DNA of 47,072 nt from Porogramme epimiltina. Taxonomy: Eukaryota; Basidiomycota; Agaricomycetes; Polyporales; Polyporaceae. Position numbers and translations under genes: made by a program. The stretch covers positions 1 to 47,072 of the forward strand of contig FTLJ01000308.1 in the NCBI GenBank assembly GCA_900155495.1. The letters are read 5' to 3'. The notes under the pieces were generated by a model. That model was not told the origin of the DNA, ran no database searches, and saw only the letters and a list, made by a program, of their open reading frames with translations. Positions 19,470-30,900 of this stretch are shown here, piece by piece (position 1 is the stretch's first letter; every line of letters starts with the position of its first letter).

Positions 19470-21779
19470 GACGGCAGCGGTGAGAGTACCCAGTGGATGT
19501 GTCCAGTCACCGAGCGCGCATGGCTCAATACCCGCCTATTTCCAATTATGGAAAGAGGATCCCGGCCCATTGGTTGGCTCTGGGCTTGGCTTAACCTCTT
19601 CGTCTTCACGGCGAGCACTTGTGAAAGGTCCTGGATACCCATTCCTTAAACGCCTTTGGCCTAATAATATCGGCAGCCTTGCGAATTAATACGTACTTCT
19701 ACACTATGGCACCCTTGAATCAGACTTACTAAGAAGTAGTAGGAATGCTAGTACTAGTTCTCCGACCAACTTGAAAAAAAAAAACTACTGAGCTAGTCTG
19801 AGGCATAGTGCTTAGGTGTCCCAATCTCTCCTTTATAATTCTTGTGAAGGGCTATGCTTGTACACGAGGGCAGTATAGAGAGTGTCCTACTGGTACGCCA
19901 CGGGGCTTCAATCCGGCATCTAATCCTTCTGATTCCTGTCGTTGCGTTCCTGGCATATGGCCAGTCCCGCGGGAACTATCAATGAACAGTTACAACGTGT
20001 TTTATTTACAACGTGTTTTAGTAGTTACAGAAACATATGCAAAGACGACCCTCTCCGTTCCCGCGTTTATGGGTATCTAGAGGTGATCTATGAACATAAA
20101 GTTTGCTCACTGCTAGTAAGCGCAATGCGCTGCAATGTTACGCATCGCTTAAATCTTTTCTGTAGTACTGGGGATTGATTAGCTTCTGACCGTTGAACAA
20201 GGATCTTTAGGAATGATATCGCATGTGCCGGAGGCGGACCTGGGCCCAAAGCATTGCGTTTTATCACAGTGTGATCAGTACTTGTCCGAACAAACAGACG
20301 GAGAATTATCCGTGTAGACGATTATCAGATTCCAGAGTACTCGACTACTCCATCGAGACTACATTTTGACGGTATTCAGAGACAGTGACAGGGTGTAACC
20401 AACAAGGAGGTCGTTAATCGAAGGTGAGACGCGGACAACGCATATACTTAGGGCGATGCACCAACGTAAACCGGAGCGAAGATAGGGGCGCTATCAGCTA
20501 TGGGTTACTGTCACGATGTAAGTTCCGCTGGCATCTGACTATCCAGATAGACAAGAAGGCGCCGTCCGAAATTGCTCCTGTAACCAAGTAATGAGCAGCA
20601 ACATAACTCCCTACATAACGTATCGCTCCTTGGGATCGGACCTGACCACAAGAACCGCCGAAGGATGGGTCGGATAACCTCAATACCTTCTGCCGCAGTC
20701 CGAGCTGTTCTAGGTATCAGATTTGTGCTGTCATAAGAGCAAACTATGTGGGTACTCATCAAGGGTCCGCACCCCTAGACCCCACGAAGGTGTGTTTCGA
20801 TAGGCCGATAGACTGTCTAGAATTTCTACGCCGACCATAAAACGTCTTCGGGGTCTGCGGGTGTACGGGCTGTTACATAATTATGCTGAATGCCGGACGA
20901 TATCGGCGAGCGTCCTAGGGGGCATTTGAGCGAGGCGTGAGGGAATGATTGGTCGGTAAGATGGCCGCTCAGATTCCTTTTGTTGGGGTTTCTCATGAGC
21001 GTGGGTTTATGCGTAATCCTTGTCACCGTGCAAGTTAATGTGTGGATTACTCGCCCAGCCAGCGTGTTATAATCGAACCTAATCAGGGGTGGGTGCATGC
21101 GCCCGTTAGTGGCCGACGGTGTTCTTCTTAAGATCCCCAAAGACGTAACGGCTAGACTCGCGTCTAATGACGTCTATAGACTCCTTGCGGTACATACAGC
21201 ACCCAGGCGGTACAGCGTGTCAGCAGAGCGAGACCCGTATGATCATCGACATACCATATCCGACCTCGCTGGTCGCTCATCTCGCTCATGATCTCAGTGT
21301 CTCACGGAGCCATGAGTAGGTGACGGGAAGACGATCCTGCCCGTACAAAAGAAGAGCGCCTTCAGTTCAGCCCTAGCGGGCATTTTCTTCGCAGTTGAAG
21401 AAACTCCGAAGGGCCGGTCGTCGATGAATTCTCCCGCGACCGCGTTCTGTGTAGCATGGTGCACCTAAAGGGAGGTTAGGCTGTGAGAAAATGCCGGATG
21501 GCGCGGTGGCGTGAGGCAGCAAGCATTCGGGCATTGTATTCTCGGGCATCGTACCAGCTATGCCGTTGCGGATACAGGGAGGGACGGAGAGGGGCCACGC
21601 TGGTCAACCGTCGACTCCGAGCCAGAGCGTCGAACGCCGTCGCAGCGAAGCGCTGGCATCGACCACGCGACCTGTTCCTGCTCAAGCGCCCGTTCTCTGT
21701 CGACGCGCCAGCAGAGTCCCAAAACTTGTCCGCCACCGCGATCCCGGCTCCTCTCTTCGTGCTTGTCTCTGCCGTGACC
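19470..21779. other. 2.3-kb stretch without a recognisable gene
   Basis: This stretch is poorer in GC than the genes around it and has stops in all frames every few dozen codons. The first 200 bases are the uL1m promoter. A run of A occurs near 19775. I found no tRNA, transposase, reverse transcriptase or terminal repeats. The last 300 bases contain the mL40 promoter and a possible in-frame 5' extension. It may be decayed transposon sequence, but nothing shows this directly. Confidence 0.45.
19991..20022. repeat. 16-bp direct tandem duplication
   Basis: TACAACGTGTTTTATT is followed at once by TACAACGTGTTTTAGT, one mismatch in 16 bases. It lies alone in the gene-free stretch. Confidence 0.8.
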
Positions 21780-22343
21780 ATGTCCTCATCTCTACTCGCG
21801 CCCGGCAAACAAAGGTTTTCCCTCCGCGTCTCCCAGACGTCGGTGCGTTACGCCGGTCGCCAGGAGTCCGGCGCCGACCCCAAGCACGACATTATCCGCC
21901 GCGCCCTCTACCCGTCCAACGTCCGCAACCGCCCCTCCCCCGTTGGCACCTGGCGTCCAGACGTTGGTCGCCGTCTGCAGCGCGCGATTCCCTCCGTGCA
22001 GGCTCACGAAACAATTGAACGCGCATGGTTCCTTCACCAACGACACGTCCGCCGCGCGCGCGAGGCTGAGCTCCGGCGCAAGTTCGAATCCGTGCAAGGT
22101 GCGATGGAGACGCTGCGCCTCGTCGCACCCGACCTCTACAAGGAGGCCAACAAGGAAGAAGACCCTCGCGCACGCAGCCCAGCGGAGACGGAGTTGCTGA
22201 AGACGTTGAAGGGCCCTGAAAAGAAGGCAGTTGAGGCGAGGATACGGGGGCTTTTCCCAAGAGAACTCCGTATTCCAACGGACACGCCGCCCAAGAACGG
22301 CTGGATATACGAGTTCTCGCCCATCGTACGACCGTCATCATGA
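21780..22343 (+). CDS. mitochondrial large-subunit ribosomal protein mL40 (MRPL28/MRPL40 family)
   Basis: A single exon of 187 residues. MSSSLLAPGKQRFSLRVSQ with VRYAG is a plausible mitochondrial presequence. The body contains DIIRRALYPSNVRNRPSP, GTWRPDVGRRLQRAIPSV, QAHETIERAWFLHQRHVRR and a Glu/Arg-rich helix, then RGLFPRELRIPTDTPPKNGW. This is the pattern I associate with fungal mL40 proteins of the large mitoribosomal subunit. The frame is open upstream to about 21483, but the start at 21780 (ACCATGT context) is where presequence-like sequence begins. It is intronless, unlike nearly all its neighbours. The family call is from memory of the motif layout, so moderately sure; that it is a mitoribosomal protein is more certain than the exact number. 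Confidence 0.78.
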   Translation: MSSSLLAPGKQRFSLRVSQTSVRYAGRQESGADPKHDIIRRALYPSNVRNRPSPVGTWRPDVGRRLQRAIPSVQAHETIERAWFLHQRHVRRAREAELRRKFESVQGAMETLRLVAPDLYKEANKEEDPRARSPAETELLKTLKGPEKKAVEARIRGLFPRELRIPTDTPPKNGWIYEFSPIVRPSS

Positions 22344-22642
22344 CCATGGTGCGTGCATACCACCACATTTGAAACATCCACGAAACTGATGCGCAGCGCG
22401 TCGCCCGTTCTTGGTTAGCATGCACACTCGCGTGTCTCACTGCGATTCTTCTATAATGTATAGATTAGAATAATTACCATCTTATGCCCGGACTATATGC
22501 CACAACTTCGGGAGTTTGAGCGTCACACCCTAAAGTGCAAGATGGATGCATGGTACATGGTATGATTGAGAGAAACATGGTGATACAGCTGGTTTGCAAA
22601 CGAAAACACGACATCGGGTAGGCGGCAAATCTCCATATGCTC

Positions 22643-24649
22643 TCACCATCGGTCTGGCCCTGGACCAAAAGTGTCGGCGAAACCGAAATCATTACGGGCG
22701 TTGCTGTGGTTCTTTCCAATGACCGCCGAGTGAATGGAATCGAGCGCAGTAGACCATTTATCCAAAGCGCCGTAACGCTTCTTCCGTAAGCTCTGTCTGG
22801 ATGAGTGTGTCAAGGGATGAGGTATACGCAACGTGGGCAGGAAGCTTACTTCGACTCCAACTCTAGAAGCATGCCAACCTGATCTATTCGTCCTTCTATC
22901 CGCCCTTCCAGGATGAGGCCGATCAGGAGCTCCTCGACCATATCTGTGTCGACGTTGAGTTGCTGATGGCAAGTGTCAACGCATGCGCTAAAGTCGTGGG
23001 GAGTTTCTTACCTTTGCTAAGAAAGACAATTCCAAACGAGTGTAGGGCTTAATCAGGTCGATGAGATACTGTGTCCTGAGACTACGCAAGAGCTCGCCGA
23101 TATACGAGTTAATGAAGGCATCGTCCATGATGGTCGACTTGTTGTCTGGAAATATGTTAACGGAAATACCAATAGTAAACTAGCATGACTTACCCCGCAA
23201 GAGCTTTTCTGCCACGTGAACTTCGCGGCGTTGGTAAGCATCCACCAAGTCAGTCATTGCCTTTATTTGCGGGTCATTCTTGTATCTATTGAAAATCAAC
23301 GACGGGAAACGGGACGTATCGAAAGAAAACTAACGGCTTGGTCTCTTGACTGTCGAAAGGGTTAACCTCACTTCCCGTCAACATATTCGCTAGGACAAGA
23401 TACTTGAGAACTTGTATGCGTTGAGGGGAACCGGCTTCATCATAATTCTTGAACGAGTCGAAGAAGTCCTCGCTAGCTCGATTCCACTGGCCTATGGACA
23501 GATCGTCGACATTGGTAGTATTAAGGCCAAAGATATGTACTCACGTTCACCCATCCACATCTTGCCGCCACACTCCTTGATGACGCCCATAATGCGCGGG
23601 TGTGGGATTGCGGAACGTACAGCATTTGACGCATTGTAGATCTCCTGCGCACATTAAGCGTTATGAATCAGAACGAAGGCACACACAAAACATTACAACT
23701 GAGTTTACCTTCAACTTCTTGTAATTCTTCCTCTCGTTGTGCATCTGGATCTCGAGCGCATAGATCTCCAAGAGCTGGGTCCCCTTTTGAGCTTGATCTT
23801 CCCCACTCTCCCCTAGAGTGGACCTGTATAGCTCGTTCAAGATCTAGGTGTAGGGTCGTGCTCAGAAGGGTAGTCGATCGACATCACAGCTAGTAAGCAG
23901 ACCTTCTGAAGGCGGCCGTATTCCTTGCGATCGAGCCACAACTTGGCCAACTTGAGGTTAGTCTTTGCTGATAGCCTCTGTACGACCGTAATTCAGCACA
24001 CATCCCGTCATTGATGAAGAGGAGCCTAACATCGTTCCTCGCCTCGGCCAACGCAGCTTTAGTCGCCTCGTAGAATCGCTCCAGAATCCCTACTTCAACT
24101 GGACCGCTCTTACTACCTCCGACATAGTCCAGGATGCTGTTGATCGTCTTCTCGGCATAGTTCCGGGTGACAGCGGACTTTGTGTACGCAAGCAACTCTG
24201 TGTAAGTCTTGAGAGCGTCGGCTTGTCGTCGCAGCACAAGGAATAGAAGCTTCGTAGATTGCTTCAACGCTTTGAAACCCCTGATAGAGCTCTGAGATAT
24301 CGGTATAGGAAGAGAGATAAATGTTACACACCAGTCCCCCTTCTCCTCCTCCTGTTCCACGATTGCACGGAACTCCTTAAGTGCTTGTTCAGGGCTATCC
24401 TCTTTCTTGGCTACATGTCGTTCAGCTGACGCCACCAAAGAATATTCAAGGCTAGAACGCACATTTCGCAGTGTAGTACATGTTCTCTACGTCTGCGCTC
24501 TCCGGCTCATTCCCGTCGTCGTCATCTGAGTACGCGAAACCGTAGTCCTACGATAATGGCTGATGAGTGAAGGGAGACGCGCGTATAGATGGGTATGGAT
24601 TGACCTCGTCGTCGCTTCCCTGCATGTAGTCGGCATCATCGTCATCCAT
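22643..24649 (-). CDS. CSN2: COP9 signalosome subunit 2 (CSN2)
   Basis: Twelve exons (24649-24605, 24547-24463, 24410-24332, 24280-24031, 23977-23903, 23843-23709, 23644-23545, 23491-23335, 23285-23194, 23145-23012, 22962-22850, 22796-22643) join in frame to 472 residues; human CSN2 has 443. The acidic start [15 protein letters not shown] leads to [10 protein letters not shown] and [11 protein letters not shown]-like helices follow: [35 protein letters not shown] and [19 protein letters not shown]. Then come [20 protein letters not shown] and the PCI domain ([55 protein letters not shown]), ending [22 protein letters not shown]2 binds cullins within the signalosome, which removes NEDD8 and so controls SCF-type ubiquitin ligases. 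In fungi this complex affects light response and development. The tail after the usual end is about 20 residues longer than in human. Confidence 0.95.
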
Positions 24650-24992
24650 GGTTGGAGTGGTAGTGCGTGGTAGTTATTGGAGGGCGGGATCTAGAGTCCG
24701 CAAGGTCGGGGTAGGCGGAGGAGTTGGGTGGAAGACGAGGAACCCGAGACTTGCGCAAGCGGGGTGCTCCCAGGGAGCGAGTGGCCACTCGAAGCCTGGT
24801 CCCGTGATTGACGCGCCATCCGGATATGGGAATGGGAACTGAATGACATCGCGTCGAGGGCACCTCGGAGTTCGGCAAGCAGTGGCTTCCGCCGACTCGT
24901 CGCTCCCGCTCATCGTCCCCGCTCCGCTATACTCCCCTCATGCCCCCACGACTCCCATGACCCTTTGACTCTCACCCCCATCTCCGCAAGGC
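24650..24992. promoter_or_regulatory. bidirectional promoter between CSN2 and FAB1
   Basis: The 343 bases hold both leaders; the part next to FAB1 (about 24905-24990) is C/T-rich. There is no gene in it. Confidence 0.5.
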
Positions 24993-27900
24993 ATGGACTC
25001 CTCCACAGAATCCCTCAACTCCCATCCACCGCCCAGCGCAATATCTTCCTCTGGCAGGTCGCGCAGCAGTACCAAGATTGTCGACGATGTCACCAGCTTG
25101 ACTTCGTTTAATCCATTCTCAGAAGAGGACGAGCACGATCAATCATCGTATGCTCTAGTTTCTTCTCTCTTTTCCAAGGTCAAGAACACGCTTTCCGCCC
25201 CACTCTCCGCCGGACCCCCAACCCCATCCACAAATCCAAGCGCCACACCCGATAAAGCACCCTCGGAGCTCCGTCGACCATCGCTCCAATATTCCAATTC
25301 TAACCAATCCAGCAAGGTCAGCTCCGACAGAACAGCCCCGTTCAACATTATTGCTTCCAATCCTGCTCCTCCTCTCGTATCCCTTACCCCCGTTGTCTCT
25401 GAAACCCCTTCATATGCTGGTGAATCCGACCGGCCACCTTCTCGCGGAGGCGCTTATGGCGCAGACACCCCGGACGGAGGCGGGTACTCGATACCTGGAT
25501 TTCCCATTCAGGACAGCGACGCTCGTAGTATTCGCACGAATGTTAGCTTGCGCCGCTCTGCGTCTGTGTCTAAGGTGATACGAAGGATACGGGGTGAAGG
25601 TGTGAATGATCCCTCTCTGGTTACTGTGCAGCGCTTATATTACTACAGGATTATCCCGGGACTATTGGATGGACGACGAGCTCTGCAAAGAGTGTTATGA
25701 CTGTAAGAGCGTCTTCACAACTTGGAGGAGGAAACACCATTGTCGAATATGTGGTAAGTGTGTTCATGTTTGCATCATGTATGCGAGTCTTCAGCTGGCC
25801 AGACACTCTCATTATGTCCTTAACGCACAACTCTGCTGAGGCCATAGTGAGAACTTCTGGAATGATTAGAATTCACGAGAATCGTCTTGAGTCTGCGATG
25901 GAGCATGTTTCGGCCATCCTCAGACGCGGAATAATGGGTGGCCCGGACTCTGGATATGACGTATCGTTGTCAGCCACTCTTCTAGCAAGCGCTTTACATA
26001 ACCCTGACGCATATCCTTTGATATACACTAACGCCTGTGTTCTTCTAGGGCAAGTGTTCTGCTCTCGTTGCGCCTCGAACATCATCAAAGGCGCTCGCTT
26101 CGGTCAGGAGGGTATGGTCCGCGTGTGTAACTTGTGCCTGGACAAACTGGCCAAAGGCGACGACGACGACGATGACGATGACCGCCGTTCAATCATCACC
26201 TCCATATCCTCTCCGTTCGCCGCTCACCAGTTTGGTACGGAGCGCTCGTTCAACCTCTCTTCGCATCCGCAGTCTCCGTTCGCCGCGTCTCAGTTGTTTG
26301 GTCGCGATGAAGCCTTTAACCTCTTCTCCATTGCCGAGACGAAACGGGCATACGCAGGATCGGATGATAGCGGATTTGGTTCTCGCCCTATGACTCCAAT
26401 GGACAGCTTCGGTCCTGCCAGATTCTCCCGCGAGAATCCCGTGCCGTTCCGCAGGGCATTTACCGAGGAAGACAAAGAATCTACGCCTGTTTCTGACAAA
26501 TTCCAACGCGACGACTCTCCCGCTGGCATGGGTTCCAAGACACCCATCGATTTCCCCGTCATTATGCCTGTAGGAGGTAACGGTGCAACAAGTACTGTCC
26601 AATTTCCGGTCAGCTCGCCCGACCAACCGTATTCCGTGGAGAGTCCTGGCGTCATGCGGTCGCGTTTCAACTCCCTGGATCTGGACGGTCCTCCATTCAT
26701 CCGCAGTCGGGCGCAGAGTCGCCTCGGTGAGAGTTTCAGCGGCGGGGGAATTGGAGAGCCTGGTTGGCGTACAAGAAGGGAAAGTACCGCGTAAGTCTCG
26801 ACAGTACCTTCACTTAAAATATGAATATATTGGCTGACTATGTTTATCAGGTACGCTCAGGAGCTCAATCTGATCTCTATGTTCCACCTCCGCATCATGC
26901 TTCGCCAGATGCTCACCTCTGAAGACATTCCGAATGTGGGAGAATGGGAGGAGACGTTACTCAAGCTGGCTTTGAGGATAGCGCGAGAGCTGACCTTCAC
27001 CGCACACCCCCACCGACAAGGTGCTGACATGGACGTGCGGCGTTATGTTAAGATCAAGAAGATCCCAGGTGGTGCTCCCAAGGACTCCGAGTACGTCGAC
27101 GGCGCCGTCATCACGAAGAACGTCGCACACAAACAAATGCGTCGAGTCATACGGAATCCCCGTGTCATGCTTGTCACGTTCCCACTAGAATTCCACCGCG
27201 TGGAAGGCCAGTACATGCACTTCGGCCAAATTTTTCGCCAGGAGAAGGAGTACTTGGGAAACTTGGCGACCCGAATTGCTGCTCTCCGACCGCACGTCGT
27301 CCTCGCGGAGAAATCCGTATCTAGGCTGGCTTTGGATGGACTGGCGAAGCGCGGGATTTCGGTTGCGCGAGCAGTCAAGCCCTCGGCGGTCCAGTTTGTC
27401 GCGCGCATGACACAGGGAGATGTCTTCTCGTCCATGGATAAGCTCGCCCTAGAGCCTCATCTCGGCCACTGCGCTCAGCTTCGTCTCCAGACGTTCGATC
27501 ATCCGCTGATCCCGGGCCGACGTAAGACGTACATGCGGTTCGAGGGATGCAATGGTGAGATGGGATGCACAATCCTTCTCCGTGGGGGCGACATTGACAT
27601 CCTCCGGCGGGTCAAAAAAGTCACACGCTTTCTTGCCTTCATCGTCCGTAACCTAAAGCTGGAGACACACTTGTGGAAGGACTCCGTCATCACTCTCCCC
27701 CCTCTCACGACAGATGCCACACCCCCTTCATACCCCTCTGATGCTATGACGCCGATCGCTGGGCCCGGCTTCTCTGCGGCGCAATCCTTGACCTTCTTTG
27801 AAGGACATCCCCATGCCTCGCGGGATCATCTCATCGAAGACTTGCCTGACGAAGACGCCGAGCAGGCACGACTCTCCAGGCGCATCCAGGAGTCCTTGGA

Positions 27901-30900
27901 ACCCTACAAGAAGACGTTCATATCCGTATCGGCTACTTTACGGTTTCCGCCGCCGTATCCTATTCGTCGAATGAAACAATTGGACGACGAGCTCACGCAG
28001 GTCAAGAGGGAATGGGAAGATGAAGTCATCCGACGCGAGGAGCGAGGCAGTGCCCTTCACAGGCTGGAAGAATCCACGGCCACGATCCAGGTCACCCTCT
28101 CTACCCCAGATCCTGACGACGTTGCTGCCCAAATCGAGTCACTCCCCCTACCGAACATCCCTCGTACCCCTCCCCTCGACGACGGTATCACTCTCAAGCT
28201 TGACGACCGACTAGGCTACTTCGACCTTCAAGCGACGGCCTCTCCGAATCTCCTGCCTCAGGGCTTAACCGCTTCCCCAATTCCACGGACGCCCTTAGAG
28301 CGGTTCGCGGTACAGCTCAAGACACCACAGGATATCGCTTTGGAGAGCCGCTACCAGTATGTGAAGTGGCTCCACTCCGAACAACGACGCATCTGGGAGT
28401 GGTATCTGCGCAAGAACTCCGACGACTTCCAGGCTGAAAAGTACCAGTGCATCAGCCTATGGGAACTCACCCTTCCTATAGATGAACTTGGCATGCACCG
28501 ACCATGCTCCCCACCGAAGCTGGACTATATCACATTCTACGGGGAGAACGACTTCACCCTCGGGCAATTCATTGAGAACGCAGTGATGGACACGCTCAGG
28601 CAGTTCCTAGACCCCAAGGCGATCTGCGAGAACAAGAGCTGCAACCAACCTCTGGCGCGACATTGCAAATTCTTCGTGCACAATGAAACCCGTATATGCG
28701 TCGCTGTGGAGCAGTGGGATGGCCAAATCATCAACCGTGCGAGCTGGGCAATGTCTCCCGAAACTATCATCACCTGGAGTGCGTGTCGAGTCTGCGGGTC
28801 CGCAACCCCCTTCATTCCCGTCTCTCAGGAGATGCAGCGGTACTCATTCGCCAAATTCTTGGAGCTACATTTTTATCCCGCAGACGTCCATCTCGTGCAG
28901 GGCGCAGGGTGTGAACACAACATCTACCAGCATCACGTTCGTTACTTCGCGATCAAAGGCATGACCGTCCGGTTCGTCGCCGACCCCATTGTGCTGCACG
29001 AGGTCATCTACCCCCCTATGCGTGTCCGTGTCCGCCCGGAAACGCAGCTCGAGATCAAGAACACGGACTACCACCGGCTCCACCACAGGAACAACGTCTG
29101 GTATTCGGGCTTGATCGATGACCTCCGACTGATCATGTTCGAAGCTGCAACGGGCGAGGAGGATGTGGATGCATTGGATAACTCACATATCTCTGCGTTG
29201 GTCAACAAGGCCGAATGGGAGCGTGAGGACGTTGCAAGGCTCATCGACCAGGTGTACAAGGAGTCCGCCCCCACCGACACGCTCGCACTCAATCAAGTTC
29301 GTGCCTACCGCCAGGATAGGATCGTCGCGTGGCAGCAAGACTTCGACCGTCTTCCCAAGGTCCGGCTGTCGCAGTCGTCCGAGAAGATCGGAGGCGGTGG
29401 CGGGCGGCGCAGCACTGCATTCAACTCCGTCCGCGCGATGCTACCCCGCCGTGGCGATTTTCCTCTGCTGGACTTCGACCGCGGGGGGGCCGCGAGTGTG
29501 TCTGAGGTTGAGGAGCATATGGGAATCAGGCCGACGACACGTCGCGTCACCGGCGATTCGTTCACCTCGATGTCATCCGCGTCCGAGGCTTCGGAGTCAG
29601 AATCCCTGTCCGGAGTGACAGAAGACAGGCCAGTGGTCATGGAGGAAGGGATGGCTACTGTCGAGGAGAAACCGCAAGAGCAAGAGCAAGAGCAAGCGCA
29701 AGAGCAAGAGCAAGTACCGACGACGGAGAGCCCGATAACGTTGTTGCCACCCGCCGAGATTTTGGGGGAAGCATCTGAGGCAGCTAAGTCCGACCAAGAG
29801 AGCGACTCTACCATCGGGGCCGCCCGTGGGGATAGTATGCTGTCTGATGACATCACGTCGCCATTATCGGTATGCTGACTCACTTGCGTGCTGTTGGGCT
29901 TAAACTGATCGCCTTGCTTAGACGGGTCTTTCGAATCGCGACAATGCCGGGAAGAAACTCCAATCGGGCCTGTCCCGCCTACCGAGAAGGGTGACGGTGT
30001 ATCCTAGCGTCGCAGAGTTGGTGAAGAAGTATCAAGACTATCTTCCGCCATCAGGCGTGGAGGATTTGACAAAGACCGCTTTCGCACCTGGTGTACCCGT
30101 GTCTGAGAGCGAACAAGAGTCAGCACCATCCATACGCCCTCGGCCTCGTCAGCATAAAACCCGTCAACAGTTCCTGAGCAAACGAACTTCAGTTTCCGAC
30201 TTCGAGTCTGGCTACGCCGCCAACATTGCTCCTAAATACCTCACTAAACGTACCTCCATGGGCAGTAGCCGAATTCCTGTCCTTCCCGAATCTCGTGACG
30301 TGTCGCGGCGCACGTCCCCGGACAAGCGGCCGTCGTTTTCTCGCACAAATACGGATTTTACCTTGAGAGCAGGAAGGACGTCGCCGCCTCCGCTCAGATC
30401 TGCAGCTCCTACGTCGTCTTCTAAGCAAAGAGTCAAGCCTAATCTACGTCTCGGGCCGAAAGACAAGACCCCCGCAAGACCATCCAGCATGGTCAATCCG
30501 AAGTCGACATTCAGACGTGCATCCACTAACGGCGCAAAGGTGGCCAACATCGCAAAACATTTCGAGCGGATGAACAGAGAAACCGAGCGCGCCAACCGAC
30601 GATTTGCTGTCATTCGCGGGAAACGTCCTCGCCCTGTCGCTTCTGCACGAGCGAAGGTGGAGGTCCTAGAGAGCATCAAGGACGCTATCAAAGATGAGGA
30701 GTCGGAAAGTTCAGATTCGAGTGAGGCGGACGACGAAGGTGGAGGCGAGGATGACGACAACCTGGAGCAGCAGAGTCCTAACAAATCTGCGCAGAAGATT
30801 CCTGAAACCCCTCCACCGGTGCCAGACGTCACACTTCATCCCGTCGAAGAGCAGTCCACAAGTACCTCCACCGAACAGAGCGCTCTATCTGAACCCGCGG

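Noticed and set aside
19470..21779. Transposable element in the gene-free stretch
   Set aside because: No terminal repeats, target duplication, transposase or reverse-transcriptase motifs were seen; the only repeat is a 16-bp tandem pair.
25697..26048. A reading frame running through FAB1 intron 2 into exon 3
   Set aside because: The FYVE finger needs exon 2 joined directly to exon 3 ([14 protein letters not shown]), so the intervening 295 nt is intron; kept only as a finding about length.
25754..26048. Box C/D snoRNA in FAB1 intron 2
   Set aside because: The C-box-like and D-box-like words are imperfect and no terminal stem is evident.
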